From Mycolicibacterium cosmeticum (GTDB lineage Bacteria > Actinomycetota > Actinomycetes > Mycobacteriales > Mycobacteriaceae): a stretch of DNA of 64,000 nt. Below, piece by piece: positions 57,534-64,000 of the stretch (positions are counted from its first letter, which is position 1; each line of letters opens with the position of its first letter). A program made the translations under genes and the position numbers. The stretch lies in assembly GCA_016197365.1 (NCBI GenBank), contig JACPVS010000028.1, positions 30,421 to 94,420 on the forward strand. The letters are read 5' to 3'. The notes beneath the pieces were generated by a model that was given only the letters and a program-made list of their open reading frames with translations, had not been told where the DNA came from and searched no databases.

Positions 57534-59621
57534 TCAGGACATCCCGGGGAGCAGTTGAACGACGAGGTCGATGAGTTTGATGCCGATGAACGGGGCGATG
57601 ATGCCGCCGAGTCCGTACACGTACAGGTTGCGGCTCAACAGCTTCGAGGCGCTGCTCGGCGTGTAACGCACACCCTTGAGCGCCAGCGGGATCAGCGCGA
57701 CGATGACGATGGCGTTGAAGATGACCGCCGACAGGATCGCCGACTGCGGACTGTGCAACCGCATGATGTTGAGGACGTCCAGGCCGGGGAACAGCGTGAC
57801 GAACAGTGCCGGGATGATCGCGAAGTACTTTGCGATGTCGTTGGCGATGGAGAACGTCGTGAGGGCGCCGCGGGTGATCAAGAGCTGTTTCCCGATCTCG
57901 ACGATCTCGATCAGCTTCGTCGGGTCGGAGTCGAGATCCACCATGTTTCCGGCCTCTTTGGCGGCCGAGGTCCCGGTGTTCATCGCCACGCCGACGTCGG
58001 CCTGGGCCAGCGCTGGGGCGTCGTTGGTGCCGTCGCCGGTCATCGCGACCAGCTTGCCGCCGGCCTGTTCCCGCTTGATCAGCGCGAGCTTGTCCTCGGG
58101 TGTGGCTTCGGCGAGGAAATCGTCCACGCCGGCTTCGTCGGCAATGGCCTTGGCGGTCAACGGGTTGTCGCCGGTGATCATCACCGTGCGAATACCCATG
58201 CGGCGCATCTCGTCGAAGCGTTCCCGCATGCCCTGCTTGACGACGTCCTTGAGATGGATGACACCGAGTACGTCCGGTCTATCGTCCACAATGCGGCCGA
58301 CCACCAAGGGAGTGCCACCCGACGCGGACACCCCGTCCACGATGTCGCCGAGTGCGGTCGGGACGGTGCCACCGTGATGGCGCACCCATTCGGCGACCGA
58401 GTTCGCCGCACCCTTGCGCAGCACCACTCCGTCCACGTCGACACCGGACATCCTTGTGGCCGCAGTGAATTCGATCCATTGGGCGTGATCGAGCTCGCCG
58501 GGATTGCGGGCCCTCAATCCGTAGTTTTCCTTGGCGAACACCACGATCGAGCGGCCTTCGGGAGTTTCGTCGGCCAGGCTGGACAACTGAGCGGCGTCGG
58601 CCAACTCCTGTTCGGAGATGCCGGGCAGCGGGAGGAAAGCGCCGGCTTGGCGGTTGCCCAGGGTGATGGTGCCCGTCTTGTCCAGCAGCAGGGTGTTGAC
58701 GTCGCCGGCGGCCTCGACGGCGCGGCCCGACATGGCGAGCACGTTGCGCTGCACCAACCGGTCCATGCCCGCGATACCGATCGCCGACAGCAGCGCGCCG
58801 ATCGTCGTCGGGATCAGACACACCAGCAGGGCCACCATCACGATGCCGGTCACGCCGTTGCCGTCGAGCGCGAGACTGTCGGGGACGCCCGGATTGTTGG
58901 CCTTGGAGTAGATGGCCAGCGGTTGCAGCGTCGCGACGGCGAAAACGAAGATCATGGTCAGCGCGGCGAGCAGGATGTTCAATGCGATCTCGTTGGGGGT
59001 CTTCTGCCGGTTGGCGCCCTCGACCAGTGCGATCATCCGGTCGATGAAGCTCTCGCCGGGCTTCTGCGTGATGCGCACGACGATGCGGTCGCTGAGCACG
59101 GTAGTGCCACCGGTGACCGCGGAGCGGTCGCCGCCAGATTCGCGGATGACGGGTGCGGATTCACCGGTGATCGCCGACTCATCCACCGAGGCAATGCCTT
59201 CCACGACATCACCGTCGCCGGGGATGACCTGGCCGGCCTCGACGACCACCATGTCACCCTGGCACAGCTGCGGGGCGGGGACCTCCTCTTCCGCGCCGGA
59301 CTCGGTGAGCCGGCGGGCCATGGTGTCGGCTTTGGTCTTGCGCAACGAGTCGGCCTGGGCCTTGCCTCGTCCTTCTGCGACCGCCTCGGCGAGGTTGGCG
59401 AACAGCACGGTGAGCCACAGCCACGTGACGATCAGCCAGCCGAACCAGCTGGGGTTGGTGACGGCCAGGACGGTGCTCCACACCGCGCCGAGCTCGACGA
59501 TGAACATGACGGGGTTGCGCCACAGGGTGCGCGGGTCCAGTTTGCGCGCCGCGTCGGGCAGAGATTTCCACAGCAGTTTCGGATCGAGCAGGCTCGTCCG
59601 TTTCGGTGCGGCGGTCAACAT
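57534..59621 (-). CDS. kdpB: KdpB, catalytic P-type ATPase subunit
   Basis: The product is 695 aa. It shows ITGES, the phosphorylation site in LLLDKTGTITLGNR, the nucleotide domain with KGAANSVAEW, and MTGDGTNDAPALAQADVGVAMNTGT. It hydrolyses ATP to drive K+ uptake through KdpA. ATG 59621 is 2 nt after the kdpA stop. Confidence 0.97.
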   Translation of the reverse strand: MLTAAPKRTSLLDPKLLWKSLPDAARKLDPRTLWRNPVMFIVELGAVWSTVLAVTNPSWFGWLIVTWLWLTVLFANLAEAVAEGRGKAQADSLRKTKADTMARRLTESGAEEEVPAPQLCQGDMVVVEAGQVIPGDGDVVEGIASVDESAITGESAPVIRESGGDRSAVTGGTTVLSDRIVVRITQKPGESFIDRMIALVEGANRQKTPNEIALNILLAALTMIFVFAVATLQPLAIYSKANNPGVPDSLALDGNGVTGIVMVALLVCLIPTTIGALLSAIGIAGMDRLVQRNVLAMSGRAVEAAGDVNTLLLDKTGTITLGNRQAGAFLPLPGISEQELADAAQLSSLADETPEGRSIVVFAKENYGLRARNPGELDHAQWIEFTAATRMSGVDVDGVVLRKGAANSVAEWVRHHGGTVPTALGDIVDGVSASGGTPLVVGRIVDDRPDVLGVIHLKDVVKQGMRERFDEMRRMGIRTVMITGDNPLTAKAIADEAGVDDFLAEATPEDKLALIKREQAGGKLVAMTGDGTNDAPALAQADVGVAMNTGTSAAKEAGNMVDLDSDPTKLIEIVEIGKQLLITRGALTTFSIANDIAKYFAIIPALFVTLFPGLDVLNIMRLHSPQSAILSAVIFNAIVIVALIPLALKGVRYTPSSASKLLSRNLYVYGLGGIIAPFIGIKLIDLVVQLLPGMS

Positions 59622-59623
59622 GT

Positions 59624-61294
59624 CTAGTGGATTCCTTCAGCGAGGGGGCCGAGCGCGAGCGCCGGCAGGAAGGTCAAAGCGACGAGGATGAAAGTCACGC
59701 CGGTGACCATGCCGACGAATTGGGGACGGTGGGTGGGCAAGGTGCCGACCGATGCCGGTGTGGTGCCTTGGGAGGCAAGCGATCCGGCCAGCGCCAACAC
59801 CAGGACGATGGGTAGGAAGCGGCCGAATAACATGGCCAGGCCCAGTGCGGTGTTGTACCACTCCGTGTTGACGCTGATACCGGCGAAGGCGGAGCCGTTG
59901 TTGTTGGCTGCCGAGGTGAACGCGTACAACACCTCCGACAGGCCGTGCGGGCCGGAGTTCAGCATGCCGGCGCGTTGGCCGGGCAGCGCCATGGCCAGCG
60001 CGGTGCCGGTGAGCACGAGCAGGGGCGTCACCAGGAAATAGCTTGCCGCGAGCTTGATCTCGCGCGGGGTGATCTTCTTCCCGAGGTATTCCGGAGTGCG
60101 CCCGACCATCAGGCCGGCGACGAACACCGTGATGACGGCGAGGATCAGCATGCCGTAGAGGCCGGATCCCGTACCGCCCGGCGCGATCTCACCGAGCTGC
60201 ATGTTGAACATGGTCATCATGCCGCCGAGGCTGGTGTAGGAGTCGTGGAACGAGTTGACCGCACCGGTCGAGGTCAGCGTCGTCGCTCCCGCGAAGATCG
60301 CCGAATCGGCGACACCGAAGCGTTGCTCCACACCTTCGGTGGCAGCGCCGATGGCGGTGGGGACGGTGCCGTGGGCCTGCAGCTGGAAGAACATGGTCAG
60401 CGAGATGCTGAGCGTGGCAATGATTCCCATGACGGCAACGATCGCGTAGCCCTGCTTGGGGCTGTTGACCATGCGGCCGAACGTGCGGGGCATGGTGAAT
60501 GCGATGACCAGCAGCAGAAAGATCTCGACCCAATTGGTCCAGGCGGTGGGGTTCTCGAACGGGTGCGACGAGTTGGCGTTGTAGAAGCCGCCGCCGTTGG
60601 TGCCGAGTTCCTTGATGGCTTCCTGGCTGGCGACGGGGCCGCCGGTGATGGTCTGCTGCGCGCCCGCCAGCGTGTCGACCACCTGCGTGTGCAGGGCGAA
60701 GTTCTGGATGACGCCACCGGCGATCAGCACGATGGCAGCGATGACGGCCAGCGGCAACAGGATCCGGATGGTGCCACGCACCAGGTCGACCCAGAAGTTG
60801 CCGAGTTCTGTTGCGTGCCTGCGGGCGAAGCCGCGGACCAGCGCCACGGCGACGGCCATACCGACGGCGGCGGAGACGAAGTTCTGCACACTCAGACCGG
60901 CCATTTGCACCAGGTGACCCTGGGTGGTCTCACCCGAGTACGCCTGCCAGTTGGTGTTGGTGACGAAACTGACCGCGGTGTTCCAGGCCAGCGCCGGAGT
61001 CATCGGGGTGGCCGGGTCGTGCAGGTGCAGAGGCAGTTTGCCCTGCACCAGTTGGAAGAAGAACAGGCCCAGGACGCTGACCGTGGAGAATGCCAAGACG
61101 CTGCGCGCGTATCCGCCCCAGCCTTGCTCGGAGTTCGGGTCGGCGCCGATGGCCTTGTAGATGAGTTTCTCGACGCGGGAGTGCTTGTCGCCGTTGTAGA
61201 CCCGGTACATGTAGTCGCCGAGCGGGACATGCACCGCTGCCAACGCCACCATGAGCGTCAACAGGAACACGATCCCTGCGGTAGAGGTGGACAC
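59624..61294 (-). CDS. kdpA: KdpA, potassium-translocating subunit
   Basis: The product is 556 aa with about ten membrane segments and four pore-loop regions of the KdpA/TrkH type (SFVTNTNWQAYSGE, GTNGGGFYNANSSHPFENP, TSTGAVNSFHDS and TSAANNNGSAFAG), giving the K+ selectivity filter. GTG 61294 shares its G with the kdpF stop (TAGTG). Confidence 0.97.
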   Translation of the reverse strand: MSTSTAGIVFLLTLMVALAAVHVPLGDYMYRVYNGDKHSRVEKLIYKAIGADPNSEQGWGGYARSVLAFSTVSVLGLFFFQLVQGKLPLHLHDPATPMTPALAWNTAVSFVTNTNWQAYSGETTQGHLVQMAGLSVQNFVSAAVGMAVAVALVRGFARRHATELGNFWVDLVRGTIRILLPLAVIAAIVLIAGGVIQNFALHTQVVDTLAGAQQTITGGPVASQEAIKELGTNGGGFYNANSSHPFENPTAWTNWVEIFLLLVIAFTMPRTFGRMVNSPKQGYAIVAVMGIIATLSISLTMFFQLQAHGTVPTAIGAATEGVEQRFGVADSAIFAGATTLTSTGAVNSFHDSYTSLGGMMTMFNMQLGEIAPGGTGSGLYGMLILAVITVFVAGLMVGRTPEYLGKKITPREIKLAASYFLVTPLLVLTGTALAMALPGQRAGMLNSGPHGLSEVLYAFTSAANNNGSAFAGISVNTEWYNTALGLAMLFGRFLPIVLVLALAGSLASQGTTPASVGTLPTHRPQFVGMVTGVTFILVALTFLPALALGPLAEGIH

Positions 61295-61383
61295 TAGAAC
61301 CTTTCCGGGAACAGCAGGGCAGCGGCCATGAAGACGGCGATGGCGATGGCCAAGACGAGGCCGATCGCGTTGATCAGGCCCAT
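61294..61383 (-). CDS. kdpF: KdpF, small membrane subunit
   Basis: ATG 61383 to TAG 61294 encodes 29 aa, MGLINAIGLVLAIAIAVFM then AAALLFPERF, a single membrane helix with the FPERF ending typical of KdpF. It stabilises KdpABC. It is one-base overlapped at both ends, by the upstream 25-residue ORF (TGATG) and by kdpA (TAGTG). Confidence 0.95.
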   Translation of the reverse strand: MGLINAIGLVLAIAIAVFMAAALLFPERF

Positions 61384-61460
61384 CACTCGAACATCTTCTG
61401 GGCGAAGCCGAGCAGCGCGAAGACCGCGATGGTCAGCAGGACGAACACAACAACAGCCAT
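61383..61460 (-). CDS. 25-residue single-helix membrane protein upstream of kdpF
   Basis: ATG 61460 to TGA 61383 encodes 25 aa, MAVVVFVLLTIAVFALLGF then AQKMFE, almost entirely one membrane helix with an amphipathic end. Its TGA overlaps the kdpF ATG (TGATG), so it is translated as the first gene of kdp. I recall comparable short ORFs upstream of kdpF in other actinobacteria. It could be a second regulatory or assembly peptide of the pump. Confidence 0.75.
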   Translation of the reverse strand: MAVVVFVLLTIAVFALLGFAQKMFE

Positions 61461-61500
61461 GCCGCCGACGCTAGGACTGGGCAGAGCCCCTGAACTGGTC

Positions 61501-61551
61501 CCTTACGGTTTCTTGACGGGGGTGACCGCCGCCTTTACGGAGTCCTTGCGG
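61501..61551 (-). promoter_or_regulatory. Direct repeats upstream of kdp, candidate KdpE sites
   Basis: CTTACGGTTTCTTGACGG (61502-61519) and TTTACGGAGTCCTTGCGG (61534-61551) are direct repeats agreeing at 12 of 18 positions and 32 bp (about three helical turns) apart. A -10-like TAGCGT lies between them and the first kdp ATG. Tandem sites upstream of a response-regulator promoter suggest KdpE binding. Confidence 0.5.
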
Positions 61552-61577
61552 CGCTGTGCGCGGGGTCACCCGGGTGG

Positions 61578-61859
61578 TCAGCTTCCGCCGCCGCACCCGC
61601 CTCCACCGCAACCGCCACCACCGCAGCTCGAGCCGCCGCCGCATCCACCGTGACCATGGCCGCCGCCGTCTCCCGCTCCGCAACCGCCACCTGCGATGAA
61701 GCCCCCACCGGCAGCGGCTCCACCGGCGGCGGTGCCACCGCGGGTGGACCAATACTTCGCGGACTGTTTCTTGGCGCTGCGATGGCCGAGCCAGATGAGC
61801 AGGCCGCCGATGGGCACGACGAAAGCCAGCGTCACCAGTAGTGCGAGCCAGCTCTCCAT
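61578..61859 (-). CDS. Small membrane protein with Gly/Cys-rich tail
   Basis: The product is 93 aa from ATG 61859: an N-terminal membrane segment (about 4-26, WLALLVTLAFVVPIGGLLIW), a basic stretch HRSAKKQSAKY, then a tail of about 50 residues made of Gly and Cys with some His (GGGHGHGGCGGG). Gly/Cys tails of this sort occur in several actinobacterial envelope proteins; function is unknown. It is upstream of kdp in the same direction but separated by about 117 bp. Confidence 0.7.
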   Translation of the reverse strand: MESWLALLVTLAFVVPIGGLLIWLGHRSAKKQSAKYWSTRGGTAAGGAAAGGGFIAGGGCGAGDGGGHGHGGCGGGSSCGGGGCGGGGCGGGS

Positions 61860-61967
61860 CCGCTGATGGTAGACCCGGCTCGCATGCCTGCCTATCCATC
61901 GTTCGGCGGCTTTTGGGGAGTGATTTCACTGGTGACCAGGGCAGACGCTAACGTCAACATCTGCGAC

Positions 61968-62041
61968 GCCCCCATAGCCCAATTGGCAGAGGCAGCGGAC
62001 TTAAAATCCGCACAGTGTCGGTTCGAGTCCGACTGGGGGCA
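61968..62041 (+). tRNA. tRNA with TAA anticodon (Leu), short variable loop
   Basis: Acceptor GCCCCCA (61968-61974) pairs with TGGGGGC (62034-62040), discriminator A at 62041; anticodon stem GCGGA/TCCGC with loop CTTAAAA gives anticodon TAA; T arm GTCGG-TTCGAGT-CCGAC. It would read UUA (Leu). The variable region is only five bases, so the 74-nt molecule is a class I shape, whereas bacterial tRNA-Leu normally has a long arm. CCA is not encoded. Confidence 0.9.
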
Positions 62042-62229
62042 CTCTAAAACAGGGAACCGGCCAGTGAACGGCTGCTCGTCGAGGACATCGAGCCGGTTGC
62101 CCCGCTGACCGCCCCCGGCGACTTGGTCCTGACCGGACCGATGACGCGCCGTGGCATCTCAGACGCACAAGTTTTACGAGCGGCGGATCTTGTTGTGTGC
62201 GAAGTGGGTGTTCGTGGCACAGTTCGGCT
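62042..62229. other. Intergenic region after the tRNA, with a possible coding remnant
   Basis: This 188-bp stretch has no complete gene. On the plus strand, from about 62064 on, one open frame reads ERLLVEDIEPVAPLTAPGDL and continues through LTGPMTRRGISDAQVLRAAD, which looks protein-like but has no start signal and runs into the next gene out of frame. It may be a decayed fragment left beside the tRNA 3' end. Confidence 0.3.
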
Positions 62230-62730
62230 ATGTCGGTCCGTTCTTTTGACGATGCGCCTGTGTTTCATCGAGCGATGCGCGCTGCCGCTGCGACGAAGGC
62301 CGGGAGGGTTGTTTTCCGGCCCACGGCACACCGACTCGACAAGCTGCTCAGCAAGCTCACCGGCGGCAAGCGCAGCTTCGCGCGTATTGCGGCGGGGCTG
62401 CCCGCGGTCATCCTCACTACCACCGGCGCCAAGTCGGGCATGGCCCGCACCGTGGCGTTGATGGGTATCCCGCATCCCGAGGGAGTGGCCGTCGTGGCCA
62501 CCAACTACGGCGATGCTCGACACCCTGGGTGGTACTACAACCTCAGGGCCAACTCGTCGGTCACGGTGACAATCGATGGAGTTACCTGGCAAAGCGCCGC
62601 TCGCCTGGCAACACCCGTTGAACGCGAACAGATCTGGGAAACGGGTGTAGACATCTTTCCCGGTCTGCTCAAAGAGCGGGCATGGGCGGGCCGACGCCAG
62701 ATCGAGGCATTCATCCTCGTGCGGCCCTGA
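62230..62730 (+). CDS. Deazaflavin (F420)-dependent nitroreductase family protein
   Basis: From ATG 62230 the product is 166 aa. The Ddn-like split-barrel is seen in ILTTTGAKSGMARTVALMGIPHPEG and YGDARHPGWYYNLRANSSV. It is a distant relative of the 47886-48314 protein, with a longer N-terminus. The probable role is F420-linked redox chemistry; the substrate is unknown. An in-frame GTG-type start at 62197 was not used. Confidence 0.85.
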   Translation: MSVRSFDDAPVFHRAMRAAAATKAGRVVFRPTAHRLDKLLSKLTGGKRSFARIAAGLPAVILTTTGAKSGMARTVALMGIPHPEGVAVVATNYGDARHPGWYYNLRANSSVTVTIDGVTWQSAARLATPVEREQIWETGVDIFPGLLKERAWAGRRQIEAFILVRP

Positions 62731-62753
62731 CTCGGCCACCGCGCCTGGGAAGT

Positions 62754-63002
62754 TCAATCGATGTTCTGGCTGCGCGGCTTCGGCTTGGGCCGAGGACCCT
62801 GCGGCTCGTCGCTTGTGGTGATGGATTCACCGGTGCCGTGAACGGTGTGTTTGCCGAGTCGCTTGATCGCTCGGACGGCTCCCCCGACGAATTCTTCAGT
62901 GATGTCAGGTATGCCGTTGAGGTTGGAGTCTCCCGGAACGCCACTCATCATGCCTCCTCGTTCGTAATGCTGTCCGAAGTTACCGTTTCCAGTGTTGGCC
63001 AC
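62754..63002 (-). CDS. Small hypothetical protein with EF-hand/dockerin-like loop
   Basis: The product is 82 aa from GTG 63002, or shorter from ATG 62951. It contains DSNLNGIPD (about 26-34), which fits the calcium-binding pattern DXNXNGXXD seen in dockerin and thrombospondin type 3 loops, but only one copy. The C-terminus is Pro/Lys-rich (GPRPKPKPR). No signal peptide is clear. It lies between the deazaflavin protein and the repeat protein; role unknown. Confidence 0.5.
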   Translation of the reverse strand: MANTGNGNFGQHYERGGMMSGVPGDSNLNGIPDITEEFVGGAVRAIKRLGKHTVHGTGESITTSDEPQGPRPKPKPRSQNID

Positions 63003-63064
63003 GCCGGCACATCGGCGTCGAGTAGTCGCCTACCTGCGCACGATTGATCTGCTCCACTGTGAAT

Positions 63065-64000
63065 TCATATGAGTGCACCGGTGCTGGTGTTGACTGCCGT
63101 GAAGATCGTCGATGTGCTGTGGTCTGCCATGGTGACCGACAGCGTGAACATCACCTTGCCCGTGGCGTAGAAGTGGGGCGCGCTGAGGATCTGGGTGTCG
63201 GGTTTGTCGATGGGCGTGCCGATGACCGTGCCGGTGGTGGTGTTGATCAGGGTGACCAGGGCTCGGTGGCGTAGGCCGCCCATGCCGGGGGTGCCGCCGG
63301 CGACGTCGTCGGTGACCAGCCACACGCGGGTGTTCTTGTCGGTGAAGATGGGTCCGGTGGTGGTGCCGTTGACGCGGATCGGATCGGAAATCCACGTGCT
63401 GGTGCTGAGGTTGAGTACCCCGAATTGGGTGCGGTCGAAGGCCATGTCGTTGGTGGTGATGTAGGCGCGGGTTTTCTTGCTGTCGAACGTGATTGGGGCG
63501 GCGAGTTCGGATCCTCCGGTGGAGGCGAGTGGGCCGATCAGTGCGCCGGTGCTGGTGTTGATCACTCCGGCATAGGTGGTGGAGAGGCCGCCTTTGGCGC
63601 TCTGGTCGTTGATCAGGGTGACCAGGGCGCGGCCTTTGGCGTAGAAGTTCAGGCCACCGACCAGCTGGGTGTCGGGTTTGTCGATGGGGGTTGCGATCAC
63701 GGCGCCGGTGGTGGTGTCGATGAGGGTTATCAGTGTGCGGTGGCGTAGTGGTCCTTGGCCGGGGGCGCCGCCGCTGGTGCCGGCGACATCGTCGGTGACC
63801 AACCAGACGCGGGTGTTCTTGTCGGTGAAGATCGGTCCGGTGGTGGTGCCGTTGACCCGGGCCGGATCAGAAACCCACGCACCGGTACTCAAGTTCAACA
63901 CCCCGAACTGGGTGCGGTCGAGCGCGATGTCGTTGGTCGTCACATAGGCGCGGGTTTTCTTGCTGTCGAACGTGATTGGTCCGGCGAGTTCGGATCCGCC
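63065..64000 (-). CDS. C-terminal part of a tandem-repeat surface-type protein (window edge)
   Basis: The frame is open to the right edge, giving at least 311 codons. It consists of a unit of 161 residues (483 bp): GGSELAGPITFDSKKTRAYV recurs as GGSELAAPITFDSKKTRAYI at 63517. The unit includes DRTQFGVLNLST, NGTTTGPIFTDKNTRVWLVT and LITLIDTTTGAVIATPI, resembling beta-propeller/YVTN-like blades (quantity, then TTTG turn). The last unit is cut short at STGALI. It suggests a large secreted or surface protein; the N-terminus, signal and copy number lie outside. No function can be assigned. Confidence 0.75.
   Translation of the reverse strand, partial: GGSELAGPITFDSKKTRAYVTTNDIALDRTQFGVLNLSTGAWVSDPARVNGTTTGPIFTDKNTRVWLVTDDVAGTSGGAPGQGPLRHRTLITLIDTTTGAVIATPIDKPDTQLVGGLNFYAKGRALVTLINDQSAKGGLSTTYAGVINTSTGALIGPLASTGGSELAAPITFDSKKTRAYITTNDMAFDRTQFGVLNLSTSTWISDPIRVNGTTTGPIFTDKNTRVWLVTDDVAGGTPGMGGLRHRALVTLINTTTGTVIGTPIDKPDTQILSAPHFYATGKVMFTLSVTMADHSTSTIFTAVNTSTGALI
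63517..64000 (-). repeat. 161-residue (483-bp) tandem repeat unit, one full copy plus partial
   Basis: The codons for GGSELA at 64000 and 63517 are exactly 483 bp apart in the same frame, and the following protein segments match along most of their length. The final copy (63516 to 63065) diverges after IDKPDTQ and ends early. More copies are expected to the right of the window. Confidence 0.8.

Noticed and set aside
57555..59627. Plus-strand open frame of 690 codons opposite kdpB
   Set aside because: Asp/Gly/His/Arg-rich antisense of an obvious P-type ATPase; no start signal or motif.
61578..61859. PE_PGRS-like protein
   Set aside because: The tail is Gly-rich, but there is no PE domain and the protein has Cys and a single membrane helix; the 93-residue length also does not fit.
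1..64000. CRISPR array, complete insertion sequence or prophage
   Set aside because: I saw no regularly spaced short repeats, no intact transposase or integrase with flanking repeats, and no phage structural genes; the nearest thing is the truncated 13E12 remnant.

Overview
The window is high-GC actinobacterial DNA and reads as the chromosome of a fast-growing, non-tuberculous Mycobacterium (Mycolicibacterium type). From memory, the gene order follows the M. tuberculosis stretch Rv1005c to Rv1031: pabB, metG, tatD, rpfB, ksgA, ispE, pks16, pth, rplY, lpqT, prsA, glmU, tRNA-Gln, a TetR gene, mfd, mazG, lpqU, eno, ftsB-like, DUF501, ppx, then kdpE/D/C/B/A/F. Several blocks absent from that core are spliced in. 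Many starts are GTG or TTG, and ATGA/GTGA stop-start overlaps are frequent.

Layout. 1-2283: start of pabB, then an ECF41-type sigma factor coupled to an FAD oxidoreductase with a candidate self-recognised promoter. 2386-8950: metG and tatD diverge from a 24-bp gap; rpfB-ksgA-asparaginase-like-ispE form an operon. 9232-15061: pks16, a 4Fe-4S protein, two small membrane proteins and a DrrAB-type exporter. 15071-20840: minus-strand housekeeping genes (pth, rplY, SDR, lpqT, arsC-like, prsA, glmU). 20888-27410: tRNA-Gln, TetR, a LysA-like protein that lacks its PLP lysine, mfd and mazG. 27387-34449: seven minus-strand genes joining an EfeUOB iron importer (with an IdeR-box candidate) to a second DyP peroxidase, a PCuAC copper chaperone, a PepSY protein and a His-rich membrane protein. 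34642-39540: lpqU, eno, ftsB-like, DUF501, ppx and a membrane-anchored protein.

39560-43324 is the most interesting stretch: an MPT63-like secreted protein with an added low-complexity tail, an unlisted 33-residue Cys/His-rich peptide that looks like a miniature metallothionein, an NmtR-type Ni/Co sensor and a CtpJ-type P1B-4 ATPase. 43229-53564: TetR with a perfect palindromic operator, mycofactocin-type SDR, P450, PrpE-like ligase, deazaflavin-dependent reductase, a large amino-acid decarboxylase, an LpqN-like lipoprotein, an internally deleted DUF222/HNH remnant and a methyltransferase. 53527-61460: the complete kdp potassium system including two tiny membrane proteins (KdpF and an upstream 25-residue one). 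61578-64000: a Gly/Cys-rich membrane protein, a tRNA with a UAA anticodon, a second deazaflavin reductase, a small protein with a calcium-loop-like motif, and the C-terminal part of a protein built from 161-residue tandem repeats.

Family assignments rest on motif reading and remembered homologues; no search was run. No CRISPR array, complete insertion sequence, prophage or rRNA operon is visible.
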